Notes: generated by a model from the sequence alone, not told the origin. DNA of 64,000 nucleotides from Anagrus nilaparvatae (GCA_022575985.1 JAKSXM010000007.1:27840501-27904500), one strand, 5' to 3'. Positions 43,911 to 56,107 are shown, counted from the first letter of the stretch. Translations and numbers: made by a program.

Positions 43911-44563
43911 CAACAGGGCCCAGATGCTGAACGTGTTTTTCACAAGTCTGTGAGAAGATACACGCTCTTGTGTTTTACAAGGTGTAGTTTCTGTATTAAA
44001 CCTGTCTTTTCTGTCGTACCGACTTAATGTTATTTAAATGGAGTCAGTACGCCAGAAAACTATAAAGTACTAAAAGTTCGCAGTATTTTTTACAGAAGTG
44101 TCCCCTACACAAACCTGTATAACTCTGTACTATGTAAAAACACGTTCGGCATCTGGGCCCAGGGATGACAGATGAAAATTTTTATTCGCTTAGGTGTGAA
44201 AATGTTTTGACTTTAGTGGGTGACATCACCAGAGCTTTTGATTTTTTTGCAGCTTTGTCGGTAGCAAAAGCCAAATTAGAAAGTAAAAATTATGAAGTTG
44301 CATTAAAAATATTAGCCGCACCTATTCAAAATCCATTGAATAATTCCAATGCTTCAGAAAACAATCAGATTCAGACTATTCATGTAACTTTGAGGCAATC
44401 ACCAGATTCCTTGATTCATGAAACTGAAATTTTGAGACAATCACCAGATTCCTTGCTAGTTTTACCTGATTTTATTTCGCAACTTAATTATTATTTATAC
44501 TGCTTATACATAACCAATGAAAACATTTTTGACTTAAAATCTTTTACATTTATTAAATTTTAA
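43911..44563 (+). pseudogene. Accessory-protein exon, split by a MITE
   Basis: After a TTTTAG acceptor (ending 43910) only five exon bases precede a 245-bp MITE (43916-44160). The frame then continues as GMTDENFYSLRCENVLTLV, typical of a SAM-like helix bundle. The ATG at 44165 need not be the true start. The later part has a duplicated LRQSPDSL motif, and the open frame ends at 44563, probably read-through into an intron. Confidence 0.55.
43916..44160. mobile_element. MITE, 245 bp, inside coding exon
   Basis: Inverted ends GGGCCCAGATGC and GCATCTGGGCCC; pairing continues through GAACGTGTTTTT with one mismatch. The only visible target duplication is at most one base (A), so the superfamily is unresolved. 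Confidence 0.75.
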
Positions 44564-44759
44564 AGATTTTTTTAACATTAATTTATATTTGAATAATAAT
44601 AACTGATAACTTTTTTTGTTGTTTACAATTGCTTTCTAAAGATTTTTTTTTAATTTAAAAATGTTAATTAATAGGAATATAATAATTTAATAAAATTATA
44701 TTCCTGAATAATAATTTCTAAATCATTTATTTTAAATATTTTTATATTATATTTACAGA

Positions 44760-44920
44760 CGGATATGTACTTAATGACATTTCTGAACTATTAAGTAATC
44801 GTTTAGATGGAATTATTATATTAGGAGATTTTATAAAAAAAAAAGAGTAGATTTTACACATTTGAATGATATCCTTATTTTCCACGAAGTAAAAAACGAT
44901 CCTGTGAATTAATTACCAGT
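44760..44920 (+). pseudogene. Degenerate accessory-protein exon
   Basis: After a TTACAG acceptor, the reading DGYVLNDISELL and GIIILGDFIKKK is broken by a frameshift in an A run; a shifted frame reads VDFTHLNDILIFHEV and then stops. Confidence 0.4.
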
Positions 44921-45105
44921 AAGAATCCTTTCTTTCCTAAATTCTATTCTATAAAACCAAAATTTGGTATTAGGTATATACAATTCATAAACAAACTAAT
45001 TAATATTTATTTTATTTGAAGGAAACTCAGATTTTTATTTATATTTTATTTAATTATGATAAACGTTTAGATAACTAATTATTTTTGGTTTTTATTTTTC
45101 TACAG

Positions 45106-45338
45106 TATAACCACGGAAAGGTTTAAGGAGCTTCTTAGTCAAATCAAAGCCTTGTTTCCGGGAATCCCAGAAGAATCCAATAGTATTTACCGGACTTCTT
45201 ACAAAAGTGCTGTGACTGGACTGTCTTGTGGACCAAGTGGGTGCTTATATAATCATTGGTTAAATGTTAGAGACAGGTTAGAATAGGCAGGATTATTTAA
45301 TAATCGTCATGAAGTACGTCATCAAAATATTACGCCAG
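45106..45338 (+). pseudogene. Accessory-protein exon with in-frame stop
   Basis: Bounded by a CTACAG acceptor and a CCAG|GTATG donor. It encodes ALFPGIPEES and SGCLYNHWLNVRDR, a pattern seen in SAM-type accessory proteins of insects, with TAG at 45284-45286. Confidence 0.5.
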
Positions 45339-45656
45339 GTATGTTTTTCAAATTTCTTTGAGAAGATAACAAAAGACTGTTATGCTATATGCCGTAAAAT
45401 CAAAATGTGAGTTGGTAATAAAAATACCATTAGTTAAAAAAAGAGAGATTAAGTTTTCATTTTCTAACTTATTGTATATTTCATAACAACTCGAATTACA
45501 TTTAACTGCATAAACCATAACAGTTTTTTTGTTATATGAGTAAAATATAAAGATATCCATACTTAAAAAAACAAAAATTAAATATTTTCTAGATACTTTA
45601 ACTAATGACAATTTATTGCTTGAGTTATCAAACATATTACCATGAACAACTGATAT

Positions 45657-45807
45657 TGTCGGAGTAGCTGAGAAGTGGAAAAAATCCTACCAACAAAGAC
45701 TTTCTTATCTAACTCCAAAAACAAAAAAAAAAGTGATTATTTTTCCAGATCTTCAAGCATATACAAATCATTATAGTTGCTTAAAAGCTCCATAGGGAAT
45801 ATCTTTG
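45657..45807 (+). pseudogene. Accessory-protein exon with in-frame stop
   Basis: Encodes AEKWKKSYQQRL and FPDLQAYTNHYSCLKAP, then TAG (45793-45795) where Gln would fit, and ends at a TTTG|GTAATA donor. The tryptophan-rich pattern matches the same family. Confidence 0.45.
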
Positions 45808-45886
45808 GTAATAATTATAATTAACATAATTAAATGAATTTTAAAAATATTAAGATTTCATAATAATTATTAATCAAAAATTTTAG

Positions 45887-46095
45887 TTTGAAGCTGATTT
45901 TGACATATATATGAAGAACATTATAAAACAATCACCTGCGTATGAAACTGTTTTAGCTAATTATTCGACAAAGTTTGCAGACGAATGGCCAAAGTACGTT
46001 AATGGGATACTTTAAATTTGTAAAAATTCAAAAACTCTAGAAATTAAAAGTTTCTACAGAAAGTATCACGAGATAATAAATACAGAATCTGATAT
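45887..46095 (+). pseudogene. Accessory-protein exon with in-frame stop
   Basis: After a TTTTAG acceptor it encodes FEADFDIYMKNI and FADEWPKYVNGIL, then TAA, then KFYR-like residues up to a GATATTG|GTAATT donor. Confidence 0.45.
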
Positions 46096-46950
46096 TGGTA
46101 ATTAAGATTTATATATTAATATATCAAATAAAAAAAATATAAATTTTTAAAGCAATTATTTTAAAAAACGGCTTTCTTCCTATAAGTGCTATCATAAAAC
46201 CTTTTTTATTAAATTAAAACTAAATTTAATTTATATTCATATATTTTATATTTAAAAGTCCATAAAAATATGACCATTTGTTCAATGAATAAAGAGACTT
46301 TTTAACATGGAACATGTTTATAGGGAGGGGGTACCTTAGAACTTGAAAGGGAGGGGGTTCAAATTTGACCCGTTTAATGGGGGGGGGTCAATTTTTTCTG
46401 GTTTAAGTGGGGTGGTCAAATGAGACTTAAAATAATTTCAAATTAGGGACTTTGAAAAATCTGGGCTTAGGTTCATGGACTTAGAATAATTTTGTTTTAA
46501 GCACCTAGAATTACACGCGCTTAGGATATTAGAACAGTTCGAGTTTAGAATCTTAACATCTAGTAAGGTGATAATTACAAATTAGAAAATTGTATTGTAA
46601 CGTTGCGTAACATTTGCATTATCTCTAGCCCTCAGCTTGAAGAAACATGTTCCATGCGTTTAGGTTGTGCTCACAAAAACCGGTTATAAATTTTGTAAAC
46701 CCTTTCGACTTCGTGCTTTAAAATAACTCAATTAAATCTGTAGTACAAAAATTAAAAATATAATTCAATGAGCGTTTTTTGTGCCCTTAATGATTTAGAT
46801 TTAAAAAAAAAAAAATTTTTTTCAGTCACAGAGGAAAAAAGTTTGGTCGCATTATTATTACTACCAGCATATTTTGGCATTATAATAAAATTTATAAACA
46901 AAAAAGTGAAATTCTATAAATTTTAATCAAACAAAAATTATATTTTTTAG
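46096..46950. other. Intron with G-rich repeat fragment
   Basis: AACATGGAACATG near 46307 and runs of G (46381-46388) recall the right-arm insertion at about 28535-28640. CATGTTCCATG at about 46648 mirrors the first motif, suggesting a decayed TIR element of about 0.35 kb. Confidence 0.4.
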
Positions 46951-47415
46951 AATCCCGAACAATTAGATCAGCTTCATGGAGAATATCTAACATGGTTGCA
47001 GAAATACAATCAGTATGCTTACCCACACATTATTATTATTGGAAAATTAGAGAATATAAGTAACATTTATTTGTTTATAAACAATGAAAAATACACGCAC
47101 TTCACCAGTATTTTAAAAGCAGTTGAGGCTTGTTTTAAGGTTTTGATAGCCTTAAATTCTTTTCCATTCAAAAAAGTATCAACGTTAATTAATCTTGTTA
47201 ATAAACATTTGAACCCTCCTCACCAACAATCTACTGATTCATCTTCAGAAATCATTACAAATCAAAGTGTACCTGAACAGAATATCTTACATCAGCAATC
47301 TGCTGATTCATCTTTAGAATTCAGTACAATTGAAAATTTTCCTCAACAACATTCTGCTGATTCATCTTTAGAATCCAATACATCTCAAAATGAATTAATG
47401 GAAACAGATAATTAA
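46951..47415 (+). pseudogene. C-terminal exon of accessory protein
   Basis: A TTTTAG acceptor starts an open exon NPEQLDQLHGEYLTWLQKYN and so on, ending at TAA (47415). The C-terminal tail has three copies of a Q-x-S-[AT]-D-S-S motif, a low-complexity repeat. There are no breaks in this exon. It likely ends the first gene of the transposon; the transposase starts 121 nt downstream. Confidence 0.55.
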
Positions 47416-47536
47416 TTATATTGTAATATTTAGTATTTAGTAATTTTAATTGTTAGTTAAAAATTTGATATAAGTCAGTATTTTTAAAAATATTTTAAAT
47501 ATATTTTCCGCTAAAATTATTGCTTTAAGTTAAACT

Positions 47537-49654
47537 ATGGAAAGAAAAATCATATTAAAACACTTAATATCATTTTTTTTAATGTTGTATGCTGACTCCT
47601 CTCTACCTAGAAAAGTTGTTCAGATTATACTTAACTGGTGGTGGTCATTTTTAATTAATACGTTTTTGGCTTCTTTAAAAAAAGATATCTTTCAAATTTT
47701 AAAAAACGACAATGTATTGTTAAGAAATGTACAAAAATGCTTTGTCGATCACGAAAGTGTTTTCAAAGATATTGATTCTGAACACAAAAGATTTAATATT
47801 CTCAAAAAGTACGGATTAATTCCATTTGAAGAATATATAATCTTTTCAACTTAAAAATAAAAATGATCCAAATAAACTAGAGCTAGTATATACTTGTGCT
47901 ATTCACGTTTCTGTTAAAGAAACATTGAAAATATTTTTAGAATTACCAGGAGTATATCTTAGTATATTGAAGTACATATCTGAGTTGAGCACAGAAACTT
48001 ATTAAGTGTCCAACATTATACAAGGTAATTTATGGAAAAGAGAATATGCGATGAGAAGAATTTATTATACTCTTTTACCAATATATATTTATTTCGATGA
48101 ATTCGAGACTGGTATAACGCACTAGGCAGCCATTCTGGAGTAAACAAATTTGGAGGAATTTATGTTCTGATTGGATGTTTACCACCTAGTATAGCATCTC
48201 GAATATCGTCAATTCTTTTTGCTGGACTTCTTAATTCTGAGGATAAACAAGAGACTACCAATGAAAAATTATTTGATAAACTAAAAACTGAAATAAATGA
48301 TCTTCAGTCAGAATGTATTATTATAGATGTTTTGGGAGTTAAACACCGAGTGTACTTTCAACTTGTAGCATTATTAGGCGATAACTTAGGACTCCAAGAT
48401 AATTCAGGTTTTGTGGAGAGCTTTACTGCTAATCGCCCGTGCAGATTTTGTAAAATTGAATCCTCTGATTTAAAAAAACAATGCGTTGAAGATGAAAAAA
48501 TGTTAAAGACTAAAGATAATTATAAAACTGATTTGAAAAAAAAAGATACTTTTTTGACGGGTATTAAAGAAGAGTGCACATTTCATGAAATAAGTGGTTT
48601 TCACGTGGCTGTAAATAGATGCGCTGATATAATGCACGATGGTCTTGAGGGCGTTTGTGGATACGTCCGCAGGAATATTATTTATCATTATGTATATAAA
48701 AAAAAATATTTTGACATTGAGCTGCTGAATGATAGAATAAAAAACATTAATTATGGACCTTCTGAATCTCCAAACATACCTCCAGAAATAACATATGATT
48801 CTAATAAAAAAAAATTTAACGTCAAATTTTCTGCTTCAGAAATGCTATGTTTGGTACGATATTTTGGGTTAATTATTGGTGATTTGATTCCTGAAAACGA
48901 TGTATATTGGCAATTATATTTATCTTTGCGTCTAATTATAGATATAATTACATCTCCTAGAGTGACTCGCCATCACGCAGCAGAATTGAAAATTCTAATT
49001 AAAAATCACTGTTCGTTATTCATAAAACTTTTTGGTGATTTAAAACCAAAGTTTCATCATATGCTGCACTATCCAAGAATTTTATTAGAATTTGGGCCTT
49101 TGGTCCATTTGTGGTGTATGAGGTGTGAATCTCGGCACCAAAGGTTAAAAGCAGCTGCGCAGGTTTCTAGTTCAACTGGAAATTTAAAAAAAACTATTGC
49201 AACTAAAGAAATGCTCTATATGTGTGAGAATATGAACAAAATTCAAAATGAAGATCCTATAATTTTTGGTTCGATAATAAAAAATCCAGATATGACGTTT
49301 ATATATCCTCAAAGTCCTGATGATAGAACTTATTATAAATGTGTAGAAATTGATGGAACACTATACACTTTAGGAACAATAGTATTGACCGAATCAAATG
49401 AAAATGTTACGAAATTTGGTTGCATTCAAAAAATATTTACTAAAGGAGAAAATATATTTTTTAATGTAAAACGGTACACAGTTATCGGTTTTAGACAGCA
49501 TTTTCATGCTTATACTGTAAATTCTGAAGAAAAGAATTTTGACGTTAATTTTAAGGATTTACCTATATTTTCACCTTGCATACTTGTAAAAAAAAATGAT
49601 AAAGATTTTATAGCCACCAGATATTTTGTATTACTAGATTTTGTTTTTTTTTGA
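47537..49654 (+). pseudogene. TNP2/EnSpm-like transposase, frameshifted N-terminal half
   Basis: The first part, from an ATG at 47537, encodes SLPRKVVQIILNWWWSF, then ERxxILKKYG-like and EEYII. A shift near 47850, TAA at 48003-48005 and a second shift near 48115 (between FDEFETG and ALGSHSGVNKFGG) break it. From 48332 an uninterrupted 440-residue frame follows: VYFQLVALLGDNLGL, CRFCK, TGIKEECTFHEI, DIMHDGLEGVCGYV, SASEMLCLVRYFGLIIGDL, KPKFHHMLHYPR and CESRHQRLK. These conserved blocks are those of a large transposase family usually filed as uncharacterised in insects and related to TNP2/EnSpm; that assignment is from memory of the pattern. It would catalyse DNA cut-and-paste. The long intact half beside broken parts suggests recent decay. 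Confidence 0.65.
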
Positions 49655-50430
49655 AAGTATTATTAGAAATAATTTTGTATATTTTTAACTTCTACTTTAT
49701 GAATTTTAAAAGATATTATATTCAAAATAAATAATTATTATGTCTTACAACAATTTTTTTATTTTTCATAGTGTCCTCCTCACTTTTATCCAAAACTAAA
49801 GCTCTTTTTTACTTTTTGTTCTTTTAAAAAGTTAATAAATAATATTTTTTCTAAATCTATTTTTAAAATTTTATACAATATTTTACTTAATGCATCTTGT
49901 TAAGTAACATGTTTTGATGAAAAAATAAAGTAGCCAAAGTAAGAGATAATTAATTTATACCGACCTAAACCTAAATCTAATTACAAAAGTGCAGAAAAAA
50001 ATTTTTATTGCATAATGATAAATAATTTATTTTGTCGACTAAGTAATTTTTATTTTACTAATAATAAATAAATATTTATTTCTTTTTGTATTTAAAAATT
50101 AATTTTATAAAATATTATTCTAAACTAAAAATAAAACTAAAGTAATTAAGGTAGTCATATTTATTATAAACTACTAATCCAAAATTATTTACAAAAATTA
50201 AATTGAGTTTAGCCGAAGTAAAAGAATATACAATTTCCGTGAAAAGTACCCATATATCATTAAAGAAAATGATTTTTAATTAAAAATTTAAATACACAAA
50301 AAGTTTCTAAAAAATAAAGTTAATAATGATTAACACTAAAAATACGTAGTTTTTTAAAATGCTTTTTAACTGCGCTTCACGCATATTTTAGTTTAAAATT
50401 TATTAAATATACAACCTCTGTCGCATACCG
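49655..50430. other. Transposon 3' region, no gene
   Basis: AT-rich DNA up to about 50410, where GC content rises and LINE-derived sequence resumes. No clear TIR was found against the left end (40544 onward). Confidence 0.4.
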
Positions 50431-51700
50431 AAGAGCGCTCCCTCCGCGTCGTATGCTGACGTTGATTTCCGAACCTGCTGCCATATCGGGCCGCGCTGTC
50501 TGAGAGCGCTGAGTTACTTATGGAAACGGTGGCGCAGTAGCGGTCTTTCAGACGGCGCTTTTTTTTCTCCGTGTAGGGAAAAGTCCGTCAACTATACGGC
50601 CAACCTCCTCTTCGTTCATAATGCCACTTGCGGAAGGAGCCCCAATTCTCTTGAGGACTATTTTGTAACCAAGACCCCATGGGTCATTGTCCACCTCATT
50701 ACACAAAGCTATCTCGCATGCTCTCTTGCTTCTCCTAACAGCCAGTCTCAGGCTTTTCTTAACCTGGTTATGCTCTGCCATAAGCTCAGCAGCGTCCGTT
50801 CCGGTCCTAGCACGTGTGGCTCTCCTTCTTGTTGTTAAGCTCGCACTTCTTAGACGGGCTATTTCAGCGTTCCACCAGTAGGCTGGTGGTCTATCTTCAC
50901 GGGTTCTTTTTTTGGGCATGGCTTTATTACATGCCTTTACCTACAAAGTCATGAATTCCTGTAATATCTCTGCGTCGTCAATATTTCCTGGCCTTATTGC
51001 TTTTCCCAGGATAGCAGTCCCTCCTCTTTTAAGCATGATCACAAATATTTCGCAGTTTAACCGCTTGATGTTCCATCCACAACATTTCCGTGTTTCGTCT
51101 CTTCGTATCTGTATGTTCGTCATGCACCTCAAAAGAGATATATTGGTGGTCACTCGCTGAGAAGTCCTCCAGAACTTGCCAATCTATAATTCTAGCAGCT
51201 AAATCTTCTGTTAGAAGGGATATATCCGGGATGGTCTGTCTGTAGCCAGGTCTTCTGAAAGTTGAAGTGTTACCTACATTTAGCACCGCTAAGTTGAGCC
51301 TGGCACACAGGTCAAGTATATCCTTTCCTCTGTCATTCGTTTCGGGCATACCCCACTAGGGAGCCCTTGCGTTGAAATCGCTTCCTATGACAACTCCGCC
51401 GGTCATGTACCTTACTGCATCTTCCAGACTGTTAAGTTCGGTCAGAGTGTCCTCTCTGGACTCATTTGGTGTTAAGTACACACTTATGTAAGTAACACTT
51501 TGCGTCTTAATCCAGACAAAACCTCTGCCGGAGCCATTTTCTTGTACAAGTACCTTCCTTGGATTTACTATTCAAATAGCTGCTTCCCCCAGCTCATCCG
51601 AAAACCAGTTCTGGGAGCGTGATCCAGCCCACTGTTCACTTATAAGGAGAAGGTCCGCAGACTTCTCTCTAGCAAGTTGAAACTGCTAAGGGGCTTGCGT
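50431..51700 (-). pseudogene. R1-like LINE ORF2, endonuclease and linker, decayed
   Basis: The minus-strand frame 50548-50919 has PPAYWWNAEIARLR, RRATRAR and NDPWGLGYKIVLKR, the linker that follows the endonuclease in R1-type LINEs. The 51029-51349 frame has the endonuclease C-terminus (SDHQYISFEV). Just upstream VVIGSDFNARAP, a stop (near 51356) and WGMPETNDRG form the GDFNA-type motif. Several frameshifts separate the pieces. The RT that should follow is found at 39190-40543. Confidence 0.78.
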
Positions 51701-52860
51701 GCACATTACCTTGAAGCACCTTTAACATTATTTGACTTGTTAGAGTCTGCGCCGCTCCTTAATTTTACAAGAGCCCTCCGTAGCGCTTCGCACTTTCCTT
51801 TTCCAAGGTCGTGCTTCAACTCCTTCCCTTTTAGATCGAGGTCCAAGCATAGCATGCACCTTGTATTTGCTGCGCAGTCAGTTGCTTTGTGACCTTCTCC
51901 TCCGCATTTATAGAATTTAGCTCTCCTATCTGGCCCGTTACATTTTGTGGCTATATGACCAAAACGCAGGCATTTAAAACAGCGGGCTCATGGGGTTCTT
52001 AACCTTACCCTGCAGTTCATCCACCCAATTTTGATACGCTACATGTTGATCAGTTTAAAGGCGGATCTTTCGTCAAGGTCAACGTAAGCAGCTCTCTGTT
52101 CTCTTGCGTTGCTCTTAGAGATAGTCATCTTATCTATCTCCGCGTCTTCTTCTTTGCCTTTGAAGGCATTTAGAATGTCAATCGGCTGGGTGAGGCAATC
52201 CAAGTCGAGTATTTGGATGACTCTTTTAGGAGCAAGATCTCTAACTTCAACCTGTGCCCCAGTAATTTTCTTACTTCTTGTGAGAAAGAACCTATTTTGT
52301 CACTAGGTTCTTTCAGCTCGACCAGGACATCGCCCGTCTTCGTCTTTCGCACCGATCTTATTTTGGCAACGAAATCTTCTGGTTGGACCTGAGACCTTAT
52401 AGCTCCCAGGACTTCAGCGTATGTTCTACCCGTAGGCAGTTTAATGGCTACAGCTCGGTCCCGTTTTTTAGGGATTGTCTTCTTTTTCGTGACTGCAGAA
52501 AGCTTATTGTTTTCACCCTGCCATCGCTTAGCTTCTTTTTTCCTCTTTTTTCTCTTCTTCTTTTTGTTTACAACCGTTTTAAAAGGTTCGTTATTACGGT
52601 CCGTATCATGGGTTGTAGTATTTTCACCCGAGTTACTCTGTTGTGTTTCAGGCAGTGTCTGGGACTGACAATGGATATTAGCCACATGAGTCGCTAGATC
52701 TACCATTATTACTGAGCAGCTACGAGTCTTTTGGGGAGACTTTCCTACAGCAGTTCTCTTAGCATGCTCCTTTTCTGATCCTGAAGATTCAGCGTTTTCG
52801 CTTCGTGTTCTTTTTTTTAGCACCGGGCCTGTTATATGTTTTTTAAATAGGTGCTCAATT
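51701..52860 (-). pseudogene. R1-like LINE ORF1 (gag-like), decayed
   Basis: The 52170-52823 frame (217 aa) is a Lys/Ser-rich N-terminal region with a KKKKRKKRKKEAKRW basic stretch and GRTYAEVLGAIR followed by a VRKTKTGDVLVEL segment, typical of R1-type ORF1. Beyond a frameshift, 51780-52000 encodes zinc knuckles CFKCLRFGHIATKC and YKCGGEGHKATDC plus CMLC; a TGA precedes the first knuckle. The N-terminus is cut near 52890 by the foldback element. It would have bound LINE RNA. Confidence 0.78.
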
Positions 52861-52889
52861 CCACTCTCTTCATTAGGTAACTGATCTCT

Positions 52890-53885
52890 TTGGCCCTATT
52901 TACAACCCTTAAAAGGTGGATAGGGGTGTTACTCCAGTCAAAATACGGGTTTGGTTGTATTATCACTTGCGAAATCTAGATTTGCACTACTATATGTTTT
53001 TTGGGTCGCTGAACACGAAAATCGGGGTAATTTGGCAGAGAAATTGGGACTTCAATTCACCCTTAAATTTGCAAAAACTACCTTTTATATATTCGCATTT
53101 TGAGCACTCAGATTTGCACCATACGGGTTTTTTGGGTCGCTGATCAATAATTTCGAGTTCTTTTTCATAAATAATTAAAATTTCACCCCTAAATTGGTTA
53201 AAACTTCCCCCGAAAACGGGGTGTTTTTGCTATTTTCGTACTTTTAGCATCGAGTATATGCCCATATAGGTTTTTTGGGTCGCTAATTAAGAATTTCGAC
53301 TTCTTTTTCATAAATAATCAATATTTCACCCTTAAAATAGCTAAAAATACCCCTAATATGGGTATATCCTGCACGCTCAAAGTGCGAAAATAACAAAAAC
53401 ACCCCATTTAGGGGTAGTTGTAGCTACTTTAAGGATGAAATTTTAATTATTTATGAAAAAGGAGTCGAAATTCTTGATAAGCGACCCAATAAACGTAAAA
53501 GAACGTACTTTGGACGCTCAAAGTGTAAAAATAGCAAAGACACCCCTTTCAAGGGTAGTTCTAGCTATTTTAAGGGTGAAATTTTAATTTTTTTATTAAA
53601 AAGGAGTCTAGATTCTTGATTAGCGACCCAAAAAACCCGTATGGTGCAAATCTGAGTGCTCAAAATGCGAATGTATAAAAAAAAACTCCTTTTTGGGGGT
53701 AGTTTTTGCAAATTTAAGGGTGAAGTCCCAATTTATCTGACAAATTACCCCGATTTTCGTGTTTAGCGACCCAAAAAACATGTATTAGAGCAAATCTAGA
53801 TTTCGCAAGTGATAATACAACCAAACCCGTATTTTGACTGGAGTACCACCCCTATACACCTTTTAAGGGTTGTAAATAGGGCCAA
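52890..53885. mobile_element. 1.0-kb foldback element
   Basis: Each half is the inverted copy of the other: TTGGCCCTATTTACAACCC at the start and its reverse complement at the end, with about 490-bp arms containing GGGTCGCT and AATTTCGACTTC motifs repeated several times within each arm. Related sequences are at 27400-27738 (right end only) and 63233-64000. Its left end truncates the R1-like LINE. The shared 110 bp after 53885 suggests a slightly larger unit. Confidence 0.8.
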
Positions 53886-54335
53886 AATGTATGAGACCTC
53901 ATTGTATACGAAGTTTACTTAAATTTACATAAAAAATATTATTTTCAAACATTTTTCAATAAAATTTGATACTTTTTTCATTGATTTTTCCAAACATTTC
54001 CTAATAATGCCTGACCTACCCCTTTTACCCCCGATTTTAGGGTATTTTTAAGGGTTATAGGTGAAAATTAGGGTCAGATTCTGAAAGAGTATGAAATTTT
54101 ACTATTAGGATGAATTTTTTAGCCACTTATTTATAAGGGAATATACTTGTTTTTGCTCATTTCCAAAACTCTCCGCCCCGGCGTTAATGAGTTAAATTAA
54201 TATAAATAAAGTTTTATAGAATTGAATGTGCTTAAATTATTAAAGTGACCACAATAATAACTCAAAGTTGAAAGTTAAATATTTCACTTAGACTGCATTT
54301 ATTTAATTACTATCTACGCGGTAATGGTGATTTGC
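53886..54335. other. Foldback flank, no gene
   Basis: The first part is shared with 27615-27738. CCCCGGCGTTAATGAGTT near 54177 resembles a motif at 57268 and 16731. Confidence 0.45.
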
Positions 54336-54339
54336 TTAA

Positions 54340-56081
54340 AAAGGCTATTGCCGGATAAGCATAGTGATTTGGCCCCCCTCCTCAATCGCAAAAAAATTAT
54401 TTGTATCCGAAAAGTATTATAAAAATTAGCCGATCGCCGTTTGAATTAGCTTCCTAGCCCATATTAGGCGCCCTTAAACTTTAAAAATCATTAATAATCG
54501 TGTTTTTTGCGTTTTTTTTTTTGTTTCTCCGCACTGTGTTGAGCTATTAATCTAAAAATTGCGTAGAAAAAAAGGGCACAGAATGTATTTTCAACCGTCA
54601 TTGGTTTTAGACCCTTAAGACCATTTTAAGACCCCGATAATTTATTTTTAATTTTCGAAAAATCGGTATTTTTAGCATAAAAAAATACCCAGCGTTTAGA
54701 TTCTTCAAATTGACCTAAAAAGGTGAAAAAAGTATATTTTACTGATTTCAGTCTTGTCCTGGAGGGGGAGCTCATCCCCACACCTTCAAAACTCAAAAAA
54801 CGCTTTTTTTTGTCTCTACACGATTAAAATGCAATTGAAAATTGCAATTAAAATGCAATACAAAATTCGTTTTGGAACCTCCCTTAATCTTTTTGAGCAT
54901 CTATTTTTACGTTTTAACTGAAATATATTTCATTAATTATTGTTTTTAGACCCTAATCACCACTTAAGACCACCTTAAGAGCCCAAAAATTGATTTTACA
55001 TATGCGAAAAATCAGTTTTTTTGAAATTAAAAAATTATACCTGCCTTTAATTCTTTCAAATTGCACTAAATAGGCAAAGAAAATTATTTTTTAACGGTAT
55101 CAGTCTTGTCCTGGAGGGGGAGCTCATCCCCACCCCTTCAAAACTTTAAAAAGGCGTTTCTTTGCCCCTACAGGATTAGCCCATTAATTCCTAAGAAGAA
55201 ACTGCATTTGACAGAGTTGTAAAACCTATTCCATTTAGAGTATTTGACTCAAATTAGTAAAATAAAACAAACAAAAATTTCAAAATGGCGGACATTTATA
55301 AATGGCTGACCAATATGGTGGTCAGAAAAAATTAAATTTTGATATTCTTTGATAAAAATTTGTGTAAATGGTATTTTTTGGGTGCTAATTACGAATATAT
55401 AGTTATTTTTCAAAAATTTTAAATGGCGGAACCAATATGGCCGTTGAAAAACTCGAAATTTCGAGATTTTTGACGATTTTGAGCCTGAGCAGAAACTGTA
55501 AGTTATATAACCATAAAACCGGTTTCATTTAGGGCATTTAAACATGTTATGTGAAAAAATAAAATTTTTTCGAAAAAAATTCAAAATGGGGAATCAATAT
55601 GGCGGACACGAAAAACTAAATTTCGTTATTTTTTGGTCAAAATTTGTGTACAGGGTATTTTTGGGATGCTCATGACGAATATCTATCTATTTTTCAAAAA
55701 CTCAAAATGGCGGATCTAATGTGGCTACTAAAAAATGCGAAATTTCGAGATTTATGACGATTTTGAGCCTGGGAAGAAACTGTAAATAGTATAATCGTAA
55801 AACCGGCTTATTAGGACATTTAAACATGTTAAATGAAAAAATGAAAATTATTTATTAAAATTCAAAATGGCAGATCAATATCGCGGACACAGAAGAAACT
55901 TACAGTTTCTCCTCAGGCTCGCCATTTTGAGTTTTTTTAAGGTTTAAGGGCGCTTAATATGGGCTAGGAAACTAATTCCAACGGCGATCGGCTAGTTTTT
56001 ATAATTCTTTTCGGATACAAATAATTTTTTTGCGATTGGGGAGGGGGGCCAAATCACTGCGCTTATCTGGCAATAGCCTTT
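54340..56081. mobile_element. Non-autonomous TIR element, about 1.74 kb
   Basis: The ends AAAGGCTATTGCCGGATAAG and CTTATCTGGCAATAGCCTTT begin inverted arms of about 150 bp that share GCCGATCGCC, TTAGCTTCCTAGCCCATATT (or its close variant) and CGCCCTTAAAC. TTAA occurs at both edges, partly overlapping the tip. Inside are two diverged tandem pairs: TCCTGGAGGGGGAGCTCATC near 54764 and 55109, and a AAAATGGCGGA block near 55280 and 55580. No transposase was seen. Confidence 0.75.
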
Positions 56082-56107
56082 AACCAGTTGGTTGACTTTG
56101 CATTTTT

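Larger units (their letters stand above)
40544..50430 (+). mobile_element. Decayed DNA transposon, about 9.9 kb, inserted in R1-like LINE
   Basis: The AT-rich block lies exactly between the two halves of a minus-strand R1-like LINE. It contains split exons of a SAM-like accessory protein and a TNP2/EnSpm-like transposase, all on the plus strand. Terminal inverted repeats and a TSD could not be defined, so the boundaries are set by where LINE sequence stops and the element assignment is partly inference. Confidence 0.6.

Noticed and set aside
40544..50430. Terminal inverted repeats for the 10-kb transposon
   Set aside because: A weak TGCGTG-containing resemblance at both ends was not convincing.
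52383..52697. Plus-strand ORFs of 104 and 74 aa
   Set aside because: Antisense shadows of the R1-like ORF1.
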